A DNA stretch of 64,000 nucleotides from Bacteroidia bacterium (GCA_016218155.1 JACREQ010000105.1:62001-126000); one strand, 5' to 3'. Shown: positions 49,896 to 58,922, numbered from the stretch's first letter. Notes: generated from the sequence alone by a model not told the origin. Program-made: numbers and translations.

Positions 49896-49998
49896 CATAA
49901 TTATTTAACATATTTTTCACCTTCTGAAATGTTAAAAGATACAAAATTTTAATTTTCAGAAAATTAGAAAGTCAAATTAAACTGTAAACAGAAAATAT

Positions 49999-50730
49999 TT
50001 ACTTTTTAGCTTCTTTTGGAGTAGCCAGAGAAAGAAGGACACCCAAAACTATACCCAGAAAAGCAGCAATAACAACTCTGTATTCCGAAGCAACCGAAAA
50101 AGTTACTGTTTGCATTGGTATCCAAAAGAAAGGAATAGTTTTTTTGAAAATAAAACCCCACTGCATTTTCCAGTTAATCTCTTTAAAGTTCTCTACAAAA
50201 TTTATTGGCCTTAAAAATCCACTTATTGTACCGCCATTTTTCACAATATGAAAATCAGTAATCTTATGAAAAGTCATCATAACCGGAGCATAAAACAAAT
50301 TCATAATTGCACTGATAAAAAAAGCAGAAATTAATCGGGTACCTCCGGCACCTGCAGTATGAGCTTCAAATACATCTTTAAAATTCATAGAGTCTTTTGC
50401 ACCTGCAACCCATAAACATTTTTCTAAAAATGCAGGAACACCGGCTGCAAAGACAACAAAAGCTACTTTAATTGTTAAACCTAAAAATCCCCAGACTATC
50501 ATTCTTGGAATTAATCCGAAACCTTTTTGCAAATACACACCAGCTTTAATACGTAAACCAATAACTTCACCTAATGTTGCTAATAAAGCAAATTTTAAAA
50601 AGCTTGTCCAAATCCAATGCGATTCATTATATAAAAAATTTGTTTGAAATTCTTTTAAAAATGTAAATGGTATGAACGGTGTTACAATAACACAGAAAAT
50701 TAAAATAAATATTAAATCAGCTTTTTTCAT
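49999..50730 (-). CDS. Mpv17/PMP22-like integral membrane protein
   Basis: The 243-residue protein has about five hydrophobic segments. The C-terminal part, FFWIPMQTVTFSVASEYRVV followed by IAAFLGIVLGVLLS, resembles the Mpv17/PMP22 signature (WP..Q..NF..VP...R followed by a last membrane span). The assignment is by pattern and moderately sure. Mpv17 proteins are poorly understood membrane proteins; bacterial roles are not established. The gene lies 57 bp downstream of the acyl-CoA synthetase on the same strand. A truncated, frameshifted copy of its 3' end is present at 46807-46995. Confidence 0.6.
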   Translation of the reverse strand: MKKADLIFILIFCVIVTPFIPFTFLKEFQTNFLYNESHWIWTSFLKFALLATLGEVIGLRIKAGVYLQKGFGLIPRMIVWGFLGLTIKVAFVVFAAGVPAFLEKCLWVAGAKDSMNFKDVFEAHTAGAGGTRLISAFFISAIMNLFYAPVMMTFHKITDFHIVKNGGTISGFLRPINFVENFKEINWKMQWGFIFKKTIPFFWIPMQTVTFSVASEYRVVIAAFLGIVLGVLLSLATPKEAKK

Positions 50731-50787
50731 AACAAATTGTTTAAACTTTAAATACTTTAGTACACTTTAGGCAATTAAGGCACTTTT

Positions 50788-52845
50788 TTACTTTTCTATT
50801 CGTATACGTGCATCCACTGCAACCACTTTATCTTTTTTACCCAAAAGAGGATTTAAATCCATTTCAAAAATTTCAGGAGCTACGCTAACTAAAACAGATA
50901 CCCGTGAAATAATCTCGGCAAACATTTCTTCGTTAACACCTTCCTGACCTCTTGCACCCTTAATAATGCCATAGCTTTTTAAACCCTTAATCATTAAAGA
51001 AGCTTCATTAACAGGTATTGTTGCTAATCCGGCTTTTACATCTTTCAGAACTTCGATAAATATTCCACCTAAACCACAAAGTACCATATGTCCGAATTTA
51101 TCCTCCTTTTTAGCACCTACAAAAAGCTCGGTTCCTGAAAGCATTGGCTGTATTAATATTGCAGTTGTATCTTTTATTTTAATCATTCTTTCGAATTCTT
51201 TTTCAACTGTTACAATATCTTTAACATTTAACACAACACCACCTACATCAGACTTATGAACTGGACCAACAACTTTCATAACAACAGGTAGTCCTAATTT
51301 ATTTGCAGCTTCTACAGCATCCTTTGAGGTTGTTACAACAGCCTCTCCTGCCCTACTTATTCCAGCAGCATCTAACATTTTTTGAATTTCAGCTGGTTTT
51401 AAATAACCATTTTCAGCATTATCGATTATATCTCTGATTTTCTTCTCATCAACCTTAGGCAATGTTAGGTTTTCTGAAATTGGCTTTGCTGTATTAAATA
51501 TTTTTGCAAGAGCATTTCCAAAAACCACCTCATCAGGAAAATTTAATCTTCCAAAAGAAATAAATTCATCTATTTCTTTACTAACATTTATTATTGACGG
51601 AAGTATAGGAAAAATAGGCTTTTTACAGGTTTTCATTTTTTCATTTAATAACCTGTACACATCATATACTTCAAATAAACCTGGGCTACCGAAAATAACT
51701 GCCATTGCATCTATTTCATGAAAATCATTTTCACAATAATCAATTATTTTTCCTAATTGCTCGGCAGTACCTGTTGCTAAAAAATCTATTGGGTTGGCAA
51801 CTGATGAGCCTGGATATAAATGAGTCAATAATTCTTTTGCTTTATCACCTTCGATATGCGGAACTTCAAGACCACCATTAGAAAGCGCATCTGTTAACAT
51901 TACTGCAGGTCCTCCGGCATGTGTAATAATAGCTACACGTTTACCCTGTAATTCAGGATGCATAAAAATTGATGCTACAGTTGTAAGTTCTTCTCTTCCA
52001 TAACAACGAACAATACCAGCTTTTTTAAATAAAGCATCAACAGCTAAATCCGGACTAGCTAATGCACCAGTATGTGAAGAAGCTGCTCTGCTTCCCGCTT
52101 CAGATGAACCGGATTTAATTGCAGCTATTTTACATCCTTTGCGAATCAACGAAGAAGCGTGTTTCAATATTAAATCTGGCTTCTTTACATTTTCGATATA
52201 AAGAAGTTTTACCCTTGAACTTGTTTTGGGGTCAAAACTTTCATCTAGATATTTCAAAACTTCTTCAACGCCCATCTGTGCACTGTTTCCTACAGAATAC
52301 ACACTTGAAAATGTTAAACCTTTTGGCATTCCGGCTTCCATAATAAAAACAGCTGTAGCACCCGATCCACTAATAAAATCACAGCCTTTAGTATCAAGTT
52401 TTGGAATTGGTGTAGTAAAAACACCCGCATAATTTGAATTTAAAAAGCCAACACAATTAGGTCCGATTAAAGAACCGTTTACACTATTTATAATATCTAC
52501 AATTTGTTTTTCGAGTAAAGCACCTTCATGATTCTCTTCACTAAAACCCGCAGAAAGAATAATAAAAGCACGAGTATTTTTTTCTCTTGCAAGAATTTCA
52601 ACAGCCTCAACACAATATTTTGCTGCAATTGCAAGAATTGCAAGATCTACCTGTGGTAAACTTTTTACATCCTGATATGATTTAATTCCCTGCACCTCAG
52701 CTTCCTTTTGGTTTACAACCATTAACTCACCCTTAAAATTAAAATCTATCAGATTTTTTAAGACTTTTCCGCCTGGTTTATTAATAGCATTTGAACCTCC
52801 TACTATTACAATACTTTTTGGATTTAACAACTGTTGATTTATCAT
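50788..52845 (-). CDS. ADP-forming acyl-CoA synthetase (acetate-CoA ligase, fused alpha-beta)
   Basis: The product (685 residues from the ATG at 52845) is a fusion of the alpha and beta parts of nucleoside-diphosphate-forming acyl-CoA synthetases. The CoA-binding Rossmann domain is SIVIVGGSNAINKPGGKVLK, and GPNCVGFLN follows. The phospho-His loop is SRAASSHTGALAS (His258). The C-terminal ATP-grasp domain includes GLPVVMKVVGPVHKSDVGGV and ILIQPMLSGTELFVGAKKED. The enzyme makes ATP from ADP while releasing acetate or another acid from acyl-CoA, or runs in reverse. The exact acyl substrate cannot be told. An ORF extension to 52851 begins at TTG and is not preferred. Confidence 0.9.
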   Translation of the reverse strand: MINQQLLNPKSIVIVGGSNAINKPGGKVLKNLIDFNFKGELMVVNQKEAEVQGIKSYQDVKSLPQVDLAILAIAAKYCVEAVEILAREKNTRAFIILSAGFSEENHEGALLEKQIVDIINSVNGSLIGPNCVGFLNSNYAGVFTTPIPKLDTKGCDFISGSGATAVFIMEAGMPKGLTFSSVYSVGNSAQMGVEEVLKYLDESFDPKTSSRVKLLYIENVKKPDLILKHASSLIRKGCKIAAIKSGSSEAGSRAASSHTGALASPDLAVDALFKKAGIVRCYGREELTTVASIFMHPELQGKRVAIITHAGGPAVMLTDALSNGGLEVPHIEGDKAKELLTHLYPGSSVANPIDFLATGTAEQLGKIIDYCENDFHEIDAMAVIFGSPGLFEVYDVYRLLNEKMKTCKKPIFPILPSIINVSKEIDEFISFGRLNFPDEVVFGNALAKIFNTAKPISENLTLPKVDEKKIRDIIDNAENGYLKPAEIQKMLDAAGISRAGEAVVTTSKDAVEAANKLGLPVVMKVVGPVHKSDVGGVVLNVKDIVTVEKEFERMIKIKDTTAILIQPMLSGTELFVGAKKEDKFGHMVLCGLGGIFIEVLKDVKAGLATIPVNEASLMIKGLKSYGIIKGARGQEGVNEEMFAEIISRVSVLVSVAPEIFEMDLNPLLGKKDKVVAVDARIRIEK

Positions 52846-52952
52846 AAACAATTAGGTTAATTTAATGAAATACAAATAAAAGGATTAAATAATCATTGCT
52901 TTATTAAGTTTTCAAAATTAATTAAATTATTAAAACTAAAAGCCTTTATAAT

Positions 52953-53122
52953 ATGAGTAAAATCATTTATTTTACATTAATATTTTAAAGCAAAATAAAG
53001 ATCGAATACTGCCTATTATGATATATGATTTTGCAAACAATAATGTAACAAAGCTTTCTAAAGGAAAACAAAAACCTACTACACGACGTGAAAATTTAGA
53101 ATTTGATTTCAGAATCTGGTAA
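52953..53122 (+). pseudogene. possible deletion remnant of a secreted beta-propeller protein
   Basis: An ATG at 52953 opens MSKIIYFTLIF and stops at once, like a truncated signal peptide. Overlapping it, another plus frame (stop-free from 52961 to TAA at 53120-53122) encodes DRILPIMIYDFANNNVTKLS and KGKQKPTTRRENLEFDFRIW. This has the look of a conserved protein C-terminus, perhaps the last blade of a propeller. The reading is that most of a gene was deleted, leaving its two ends. The alternative is a short chance frame; confidence is low. Confidence 0.35.
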
Positions 53123-53174
53123 ATTTTTAAAAATATTATTTTCTGACATTTATTTAAAATAAAAATATTTTAAG

Positions 53175-53182
53175 TATTTTTG
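53175..53182 (+). promoter_or_regulatory. possible -7 element for the 53223 gene
   Basis: TATTTTTG fits TAnnTTTG and lies 40 bp before the ATG at 53223. No clear TTG is present at the usual distance. Confidence 0.35.
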
Positions 53183-53222
53183 TGCTTAATTAATCATTTA
53201 TTTAAAAATTAAAACATAATTT

Positions 53223-53690
53223 ATGAGAAACATTGCAGTTATATTTGGCTTAATGTTAATGTTCAACTTTGGATTTGCTCAGACTTCAACTCTTGATAAC
53301 GAAAAGGGAACATCCATGCAACCTATTATTGACGGCCTTTCAGCTACAGTTAAGGCTGTTGAAGGCGAAGGAGCCGAAATAGTAAGAATGGAATTTGACC
53401 TTATTTTTAAAGACGGATCAAAAGAATCACAGCGTTGGCTATTTCCTGATTACACATATGGGATTATGGTTTGGGGCGATTACAGAATTAAAAAGATGGC
53501 GATAAATGTTTATAAACAAAATGCAAGTGGAGGTTGGGATTTTGTATCAACCGGTGAAATGAAAGATTTTATTTCAACTGCATTTATTACACCTACAGAA
53601 AAAGCACTTTATAAATTTGAAATTATTGCTCCTGAATTTTTTGAAGGATTTACCGCAGGTCACTACGGTCTTTTATTATTACACAACTAA
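53223..53690 (+). CDS. secreted protein of unknown function
   Basis: The 155-residue product has a clear signal peptide (MRNIAVIFGLMLMFNFGFAQ). The mature part, with QPIIDGLSATVKAVEGEGAE, EFDLIFKDGSKESQRWLFPD and YTYGIMVWGDYRIKKMAINV, is short and mixed alpha/beta. I recognise no family. There is no lipobox and no T9SS sorting domain, so it is probably periplasmic. It is convergent with the prenyltransferase gene, their stop codons overlapping by four bases. Its neighbours give no functional hint. Confidence 0.75.
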   Translation: MRNIAVIFGLMLMFNFGFAQTSTLDNEKGTSMQPIIDGLSATVKAVEGEGAEIVRMEFDLIFKDGSKESQRWLFPDYTYGIMVWGDYRIKKMAINVYKQNASGGWDFVSTGEMKDFISTAFITPTEKALYKFEIIAPEFFEGFTAGHYGLLLLHN

Positions 53691-54544
53691 AAATATAACG
53701 AGGAGATAACAAATCCTCCGAACAGCACTCCGGCAACGCCATTAACAACGGCAAATGCCATATTAACCCGGCTTAAATCACCGGGTTTTACAATTAAATG
53801 TTCATACAATAACATTCCTGAAAAAACAAAAAGACCTATCCAGAAAATTATCGAAAATGGTCCGGTAATCCCTGCATAAACAGCAATTCCTATTGTAACA
53901 ACATGGGCTAAAGAAGAAAATAAAAGTGCTGTTTTGCGTCCAAGACTTACAGGTAAAGAATGAAGTTTTTGACTTTTATCAAATTCATCATCCTGCAATG
54001 CATATATAATATCGAAACCTCCTACCCATAACAAAACAATAAAAGAAAAAAGTAAGGGTAAAATATCAAATCTGGCTGTTACAGACAAATAAGCACCAAT
54101 TGGCGCTAATGCGAGTCCAAGGCCCAAAACAAAATGACAAAGAGAAGTAAATCTTTTTGTAAAACTATAGCCAAAAATTACAATTAAAGCAACAGGTGAA
54201 AGATAAAACACCAAAGAATTAATAAACCATGTTGTAACAATAAACAATATAGAACTTAATGCAACAAAAACTGAAGCTGCAAAAAGAGAAATTTGCCCCG
54301 AAGGAATTTCGCGATTTACAGTTCTCGGATTTCTTCTGTCATACTGCACATCCACCATTCTGTTAAATGCCATTGCAGCACTTCGTGCAAGAACCATACA
54401 TAAAATCACAAGCAAAAACACTTTTAAATCAAAACCGAACCCAGCAGTTTTTATTCCTAAAAAATATCCTATTAATGCAAATGGCATTGCAAAAATAGTG
54501 TGACTAAATTTTACTAATGATAAATATTTTTTGACCTCACTCAT
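53687..54544 (-). CDS. UbiA-type prenyltransferase (menaquinone-pathway, MqnP-like)
   Basis: The 285-residue membrane protein (ATG at 54544; an extension to 54553 starts with TTG) has eight to nine hydrophobic segments. It has the two Asp-rich prenyl diphosphate/Mg motifs of the UbiA superfamily: NRMVDVQYDRRN (N61 to N72) and YALQDDEFDKSQ. The pattern AFNRMVDVQYDRRNPRT is that of the UbiA-like clade found in futalosine-pathway bacteria, where it prenylates a naphthoate precursor before UbiD-like decarboxylation. The UbiD-family gene at 499-2355 could act in the same pathway. Assignment to 4-hydroxybenzoate prenylation would be unlikely in this phylum, which uses menaquinone. Confidence 0.85.
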   Translation of the reverse strand: MSEVKKYLSLVKFSHTIFAMPFALIGYFLGIKTAGFGFDLKVFLLVILCMVLARSAAMAFNRMVDVQYDRRNPRTVNREIPSGQISLFAASVFVALSSILFIVTTWFINSLVFYLSPVALIVIFGYSFTKRFTSLCHFVLGLGLALAPIGAYLSVTARFDILPLLFSFIVLLWVGGFDIIYALQDDEFDKSQKLHSLPVSLGRKTALLFSSLAHVVTIGIAVYAGITGPFSIIFWIGLFVFSGMLLYEHLIVKPGDLSRVNMAFAVVNGVAGVLFGGFVISSLYF

Positions 54545-54586
54545 ATAAAACAAAAACCATATTTTTAAATAAACTACAAAGTTATT

Positions 54587-55090
54587 TTATTTTAATAGTT
54601 TTTCATAAATACTATAATTTTCATCATCAAAAGCAACAAAAATAACTTTATCAATCTGATTATGTTCTTTTAAAAATAATTCTACTGCATGAACAGCTAT
54701 TATAGCAGCACGATTTTTAGGGAAACCATATATACCGGTACTTATATTTGGGAAAGCAATTGTTTTAATATTATTCTTAATTGCAAGATCAAGACTATTC
54801 TTATAACAACTTGCCAGATATTTGTCTTCATTGTTTTTACCACCAACCCATACTGGTCCGACAGTATGAATAATATAATTTGCAGACAAATTATATCCTT
54901 TTGTTATTTTTGCTTCACCGGTATTACAACCATTCAGTTTTTTGCATTTCTCTAAAAGTTCTTCACCTGCGGCCTCATGAATTGCACCATCAACACCACC
55001 TCCACCAAGCAAACTGCTATTTGCTGCATTAACAATAGCATCAACATTTAACGTTGTTATATCCGATTTTATTAATTCGATTTTTTTCAT
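54587..55090 (-). CDS. macrodomain protein (ADP-ribose / O-acetyl-ADP-ribose hydrolase-like)
   Basis: The 167-residue protein is a single macrodomain of the YmdB/MacroD type. It shows [20 protein letters not shown] (with Asn21, Asn24, the glycine-rich loop and Asp34), [40 protein letters not shown] and the second loop [17 protein letters not shown]. Such proteins bind ADP-ribose and remove it from proteins or cleave O-acetyl-ADP-ribose. It lies 2 bp downstream of the alkyladenine glycosylase gene, so it is probably in an operon with it and with guanine deaminase. Confidence 0.92.
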   Translation of the reverse strand: MKKIELIKSDITTLNVDAIVNAANSSLLGGGGVDGAIHEAAGEELLEKCKKLNGCNTGEAKITKGYNLSANYIIHTVGPVWVGGKNNEDKYLASCYKNSLDLAIKNNIKTIAFPNISTGIYGFPKNRAAIIAVHAVELFLKEHNQIDKVIFVAFDDENYSIYEKLLK

Positions 55091-55092
55091 TT

Positions 55093-55623
55093 TTATTGTT
55101 TTTGCAGCTTTTTACTTTCTAGAATAAATCTCCATGGTTTATTTTTCCATTCTTCTCCGGCATAATCAATTCCTATTCTGGTTGATGTAATAATATTTGA
55201 AGTTAATACATTATTTTCAATCCATAATCCATTTTCGGATTTTAATTTTTTGCCATAAAATTCTCCGCTTATTTGTAATGCTTTTGTGAGTTTACCCGGT
55301 CCGTTATATTTCTCAATCCCACGGATTAAAACTGCCTGTGGTTCATTTTCATCTCCTGTAACAATGTTTAACAACCAATACATTCCATAAATCAGATAAA
55401 CATAAATTTTCCCTCCTTCGTGATACATCACTTCGGTTCTTTTAGTACGACCTTTACTTGCATGACAAGCTAAATCCTCTTCTCCACGATAGGCTTCGGT
55501 TTCGGTAATAATAAATTTTTCCACTTTATCGTTTTCTAATCTTCTACACAAAATCTTGCCTATTAAAGCTGGAGCAACTTCTAGTACATCTTTCTTAAAG
55601 AATTCCTCTTCTAAAACCGCCAT
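55093..55623 (-). CDS. DNA-3-methyladenine glycosylase (AAG/MPG family)
   Basis: The 176-residue enzyme belongs to the alkyladenine DNA glycosylase fold family (human MPG, Bacillus subtilis Aag). Key segments are [20 protein letters not shown] with the catalytic-region Glu, [40 protein letters not shown] and [20 protein letters not shown]. It excises alkylated or deaminated purines from DNA as the first step of base excision repair. Its start overlaps the guaD stop by one base (TAATG), and the macrodomain gene follows 2 bp later. Confidence 0.92.
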   Translation of the reverse strand: MAVLEEEFFKKDVLEVAPALIGKILCRRLENDKVEKFIITETEAYRGEEDLACHASKGRTKRTEVMYHEGGKIYVYLIYGMYWLLNIVTGDENEPQAVLIRGIEKYNGPGKLTKALQISGEFYGKKLKSENGLWIENNVLTSNIITSTRIGIDYAGEEWKNKPWRFILESKKLQKQ

Positions 55624-56096
55624 TAATACTCTGTTTTATCTTCTTTTAATGACCATTTTTTAAAAGCCTCCAAGGCTTCTGTTTGCAATAATTGAGAGAT
55701 TGGTAATTTTCTGTTTTTTAAAGGAACAAGAATTTCATCATAAATAAACGCATCATCAAAACCAATATTTTTTGCATCAACCTTAGTATTTCCATAATAT
55801 ATTTTATCAAGTCGCGACCAGTAAATTGCACCTAAACACATAGGACATGGTTCACAGGAAGTATAAATTTCACAGCCACTCAAATCAAAATTATTTAAAA
55901 CTTTTGCAGCTTCGCGAATAGCAGTAACCTCGGCATGTGCAGTTGGATCGTTATTAACAGTAACTTTATTTACTCCCTTTGCTATAATTTTCCCATTTTT
56001 TACTATTACTGCACCAAATGGACCGCCACCATTGTCAATATTCTCTGTTGAAAGCCTGATTGCTTCCAACATAAATTCTTTATGTTCCTGACACAT
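55623..56096 (-). CDS. guaD: guanine deaminase, cytidine-deaminase fold
   Basis: The 157-residue protein closely follows the B. subtilis GuaD pattern. GGGPFGAVIVKNGKIIAKGV and NDPTAHAEVTAIREA carry the zinc ligand His54 and catalytic Glu56, YTSCEPCPMCLGAIYWSRLD carries Cys81 and Cys84, and IGFDDAFIYDEI is the C-terminal signature of this clade rather than of the tRNA adenosine deaminases. It turns guanine into xanthine in purine salvage. It is the first gene of the guaD-mpg-macro run and has a strong promoter lying partly within the preceding gene's 3' end. Confidence 0.88.
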   Translation of the reverse strand: MCQEHKEFMLEAIRLSTENIDNGGGPFGAVIVKNGKIIAKGVNKVTVNNDPTAHAEVTAIREAAKVLNNFDLSGCEIYTSCEPCPMCLGAIYWSRLDKIYYGNTKVDAKNIGFDDAFIYDEILVPLKNRKLPISQLLQTEALEAFKKWSLKEDKTEY

Positions 56097-56118
56097 TGTT
56101 TTATTTTTTTGTAATATG

Positions 56119-56150
56119 CAAAGATAATCTTATTGTTCTGTATGAACAAC
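56119..56150 (-). promoter_or_regulatory. promoter of the guaD-mpg-macrodomain run
   Basis: On the minus strand GTTG (56147-56150), a 20-bp spacer and TATCTTTG (56119-56126) match the Bacteroidota consensus fully. The TTG box is inside the last codons of the O-antigen ligase-like gene. Confidence 0.7.
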
Positions 56151-57716
56151 TTCTTGTTTTCCTGAAAAAAGAAATAAGCAGTAAAACAAAACGAAAAATG
56201 TTACTCCTGCCTGAGATTCTAAAGTATCTTCATTAAAAAATGACAAAAACATAATCAAGAACAATACAGAAAAAAGAAAATCTTTATAACCTTTTTCTTT
56301 TATTACAGGATAAAATAACATGAAAATGAAGAAAATAAAACCAAATACTCCAAAAGTAAGAAAGAAAGTCACAAGTTGATTATGTGCCCTTAATCTCCAC
56401 TCCTTATCAAGTTTACTTTGCATTATCTCATATTGCTTATCAAATGAATGCTGAACGTTTCCGGTGCCCACCCCAAAAAAGAAATTTGCTGAGATTATTT
56501 CTTTTGCTGCTTTTAAATATTCAATCCTTTGTGCTACTGAATGACCACTGGCCTGTTTATTATATTTATATTCATACAACTCCCAAATAACATTATATAC
56601 TATTGGATAAATTTTCCATTCGCTAAGAAACAAATAATTTGGAACACCATTTTCTATAGCATTTATTTCTTCAGAATTTAATCTGGAAATACCTGCAGAA
56701 TCTTTTCTTAAACCTTTAGATGTTAAAAATCTTATAAGAGTAAATCTAAGATCATTTCCATTTCTGTCTTTATCAAAATAATCAATTTTACTTCTTTTTT
56801 GCCACTCTGACATAAGTTCATTTTCGCAAACATAAATCCAAACTAGTTTCCCGTTTTCTACAGATTTTGCATCAGGAACGAACGTATAATATTTTCCCGA
56901 CTCTGTTCTTGTATCAACACTAGAAAAATCTATTTCTTCAATTTTTGTAAAATTTATCAGGACATTATATATATAAATGCTAGGAAGAACAGGCAAGACA
57001 ATCAAAAACAGAAAGATTACCCATTTAAGCCAATGCTTTATTTTAAAAGCTAAAAACCAAAAAATTAAATAAGAAATAATTCCAAAAATAACTATGCCTG
57101 TTAAACTTTTTAAAAGTATAAGAAAAACTATCAACCAAACAGATGCTATTAATGCACATATTTTCCATATACCTTTAAAAGCTGTTTCATTTTTATTAAA
57201 AGAATAATACATGAAAATAAAAATTGAAAAAGCTATCATTAAAGAAAACCTGATATGAGAAATAAATGGAGAAAGATCTCTATAGTTTGTAATATTTACA
57301 GATTGTTTAAAAATAAAGATTGTTATACTTATTAATGTACCAAGCAAAACCCCAGATGTAAAAAACAATAATATTGACTTTAACAGCTTTTTTGTCAATG
57401 CATACGAACTACCTATTAATATTGGTAAAACTAATATAGGTACCTTAACTTTCAAATCGTTAAAGGCATAATTATAATCTTGAGGTGGTAGCAACCAGAT
57501 AACATGAACAATAAAAATTGACGAAAAAAATAAAATCCCATTTTTAGATTTTAATTTTGAGAACTTTTCTTTAAAATTACCTTCAGCTATCCAATTGCCC
57601 AATAATATTAATTCTGAAATACTTGTTCCAAAAGAAGAAAGTGGTAATGAAAATGCAAGGAGAGCTAATCCAAACAAATAAATATAACGATGAATAGTTG
57701 GAGTAAATAAAGGCAT
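56130..57716 (-). CDS. O-antigen ligase/polymerase-like membrane protein (Wzy_C family)
   Basis: The 528-residue protein has about ten to twelve membrane spans and a large extracytoplasmic loop (about residues 255-400). It ends with the conserved patch FFGVGTGNVQHSFDKQYEIM followed by WRLRAHNQLVTFFLTFGVFG, where the G-x-G-x-x and H-N-Q are typical of O-antigen ligases/polymerases (WaaL/Wzy_C). Family members join or polymerise lipid-linked sugars at the outer face of the inner membrane. No other polysaccharide gene is adjacent, so it is an orphan here and the substrate is unknown. Confidence 0.78.
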   Translation of the reverse strand: MPLFTPTIHRYIYLFGLALLAFSLPLSSFGTSISELILLGNWIAEGNFKEKFSKLKSKNGILFFSSIFIVHVIWLLPPQDYNYAFNDLKVKVPILVLPILIGSSYALTKKLLKSILLFFTSGVLLGTLISITIFIFKQSVNITNYRDLSPFISHIRFSLMIAFSIFIFMYYSFNKNETAFKGIWKICALIASVWLIVFLILLKSLTGIVIFGIISYLIFWFLAFKIKHWLKWVIFLFLIVLPVLPSIYIYNVLINFTKIEEIDFSSVDTRTESGKYYTFVPDAKSVENGKLVWIYVCENELMSEWQKRSKIDYFDKDRNGNDLRFTLIRFLTSKGLRKDSAGISRLNSEEINAIENGVPNYLFLSEWKIYPIVYNVIWELYEYKYNKQASGHSVAQRIEYLKAAKEIISANFFFGVGTGNVQHSFDKQYEIMQSKLDKEWRLRAHNQLVTFFLTFGVFGFIFFIFMLFYPVIKEKGYKDFLFSVLFLIMFLSFFNEDTLESQAGVTFFVLFYCLFLFSGKQEVVHTEQ

Positions 57717-57885
57717 TAATAAATTTTAATAATGTTCGGAATAACGAAAAATGATTCTTTTTATTTCAAAAGGCAAAATTAATAATTTACATTTCATTAT
57801 ACATAAATTTTACACGCTGATTATCAGCCATTAACCAAGAGCCGCATTTTAACTGCAAATTATTTAAAAATTTAATCTCTCATTA

Positions 57886-57916
57886 TTGGCATATTATAAA
57901 AATAATTGTATTTTTG
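57886..57916 (+). promoter_or_regulatory. promoter of the rplM-rpsI-rpsB-tsf operon
   Basis: TTG (57886-57888), 20 bp and TATTTTTG (57909-57916) match the Bacteroidota consensus. The leader of about 52 nt begins with a small hairpin candidate (CCGT...ACGG, 57921-57936) just after the predicted start of transcription. Confidence 0.7.
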
Positions 57917-57974
57917 CAGTCCGTATTTTCAAACGGTTATCGTATAGTTAATAAAGTAATAATAAGTCAAGAAA

Positions 57975-58430
57975 GTGGACGCATTAAGCTACAAAACAGT
58001 ATCTTTAAATAAAGCAACTGTAAAAAAAGAATGGTTAGTTATTGATGCTACCGATTTGGTAGTTGGTAGACTTTGTTCAACCATTGCAGTAATTCTCAGA
58101 GGAAAACACAAAGCTGGATTTACTCCTCATGTTGATTGCGGTGATAACGTAATTTTATTGAACTCTGAAAAGATTCAATTTACAGGTGATAAATGGGCTA
58201 ACAAACGTTATGTTCGTCATACCGGATACCCTGGTGGTCAACGCCTTATTTCTCCAGAGAAACAAATGGCTAAAGATCCAAGAAAGATTATCGAGCATGG
58301 TGTAAAAGGTATGCTTCCTCGTAATCGATTATCAAGAAGATTAATTCATAACCTGTTCATTTATACAGGCACTGAGCATCCACATGAAGCTCAAAAACCA
58401 AAAGTAATAAATATTAATACAATTAAATAA
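57975..58430 (+). CDS. rplM: 50S ribosomal protein L13
   Basis: L13 is an early-assembly large-subunit protein. The 151-residue product begins at a GTG and starts MDALSYKTVSLNKATVKKEW, as other Bacteroidota L13 do, so the GTG start is credible. Further signatures are VVGRLCSTIAVILRGKHKAG, FTPHVDCGDNVILLNSEKIQ and KGMLPRNRLSRRLIHNLFIY. It is 5 bp before rpsI, the universal rplM-rpsI pair. Confidence 0.97.
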   Translation: MDALSYKTVSLNKATVKKEWLVIDATDLVVGRLCSTIAVILRGKHKAGFTPHVDCGDNVILLNSEKIQFTGDKWANKRYVRHTGYPGGQRLISPEKQMAKDPRKIIEHGVKGMLPRNRLSRRLIHNLFIYTGTEHPHEAQKPKVININTIK

Positions 58431-58435
58431 ATAGT

Positions 58436-58822
58436 ATGGGAATTGTAAACGCAATAGGTAGAAGAAAAGCTGCAATTGCACGCATATACTTAAAAGAAGG
58501 AACTGGAATAATAACTATCAATGATAGAGAATTTAAAAATTATTTTCCAACTCCTCAACTTCAGCATACCGTTATTCATCCACTTCTCACAATTCAGGCT
58601 GAAAACAAATTCGATATTAAAGTAAACCTTGATGGTGGTGGAATTAATGGTCAGGCAGAAGCGCTTCGTTTAGCAATTTCAAGAGCTATTGTAAAAGCAA
58701 CTCCTGAACTAAAACCAGCATTAAAAGTTAAAGGTTTCTTAACCCGCGACCCACGCGAAGTTGAACGTAAAAAACCAGGACAGAAAAAAGCACGTAAAAG
58801 ATTCCAGTTTAGCAAACGTTAA
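58436..58822 (+). CDS. rpsI: 30S ribosomal protein S9
   Basis: S9 lies in the 30S head with its C-terminal tail touching the P-site tRNA. The 128-residue product has the pattern AIGRRKAAIARIYLKEGTGI, VNLDGGGINGQAEALRLAIS and the C-terminal KKPGQKKARKRFQFSKR with the terminal basic SKR. It follows rplM by 5 bp and is followed by a 100-bp gap with a strong hairpin before rpsB. Confidence 0.98.
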   Translation: MGIVNAIGRRKAAIARIYLKEGTGIITINDREFKNYFPTPQLQHTVIHPLLTIQAENKFDIKVNLDGGGINGQAEALRLAISRAIVKATPELKPALKVKGFLTRDPREVERKKPGQKKARKRFQFSKR

Positions 58823-58848
58823 TGGATTCTATTATAGTTTAGTATCTA

Positions 58849-58886
58849 AATTGTCAGGACTTCTTTTTAAGAACTACCTGACAATT
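58849..58886 (+). promoter_or_regulatory. structured element between rpsI and rpsB
   Basis: A perfect 10-bp outer stem (AATTGTCAGG with CCTGACAATT) encloses an inner TTCTT/AAGAA stem. There is no T-run after it, so it is not a typical rho-independent terminator. It lies 26 bp past rpsI and 36 bp before the rpsB ATG, and may be an RNA processing site or an autoregulatory leader for S2. Confidence 0.55.
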
Positions 58887-58922
58887 GCATTAATAATAAG
58901 AAAGTAAACTAAAATAAATAAC

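Larger units (their letters stand above)
52846..53222. other. intergenic region with a possible gene remnant
   Basis: This 377-bp AT-rich gap lies between divergent genes. It holds a short plus-strand frame that looks like a gene tail (52959-53122) and a possible -7 box (53175-53182) for the 53223 gene. Nothing else is supported. Confidence 0.5.

Noticed and set aside
49833-49898. Longer start for the DUF2271 protein
   Set aside because: It includes a promoter-like TATATTTG box and places the signal peptide internally.
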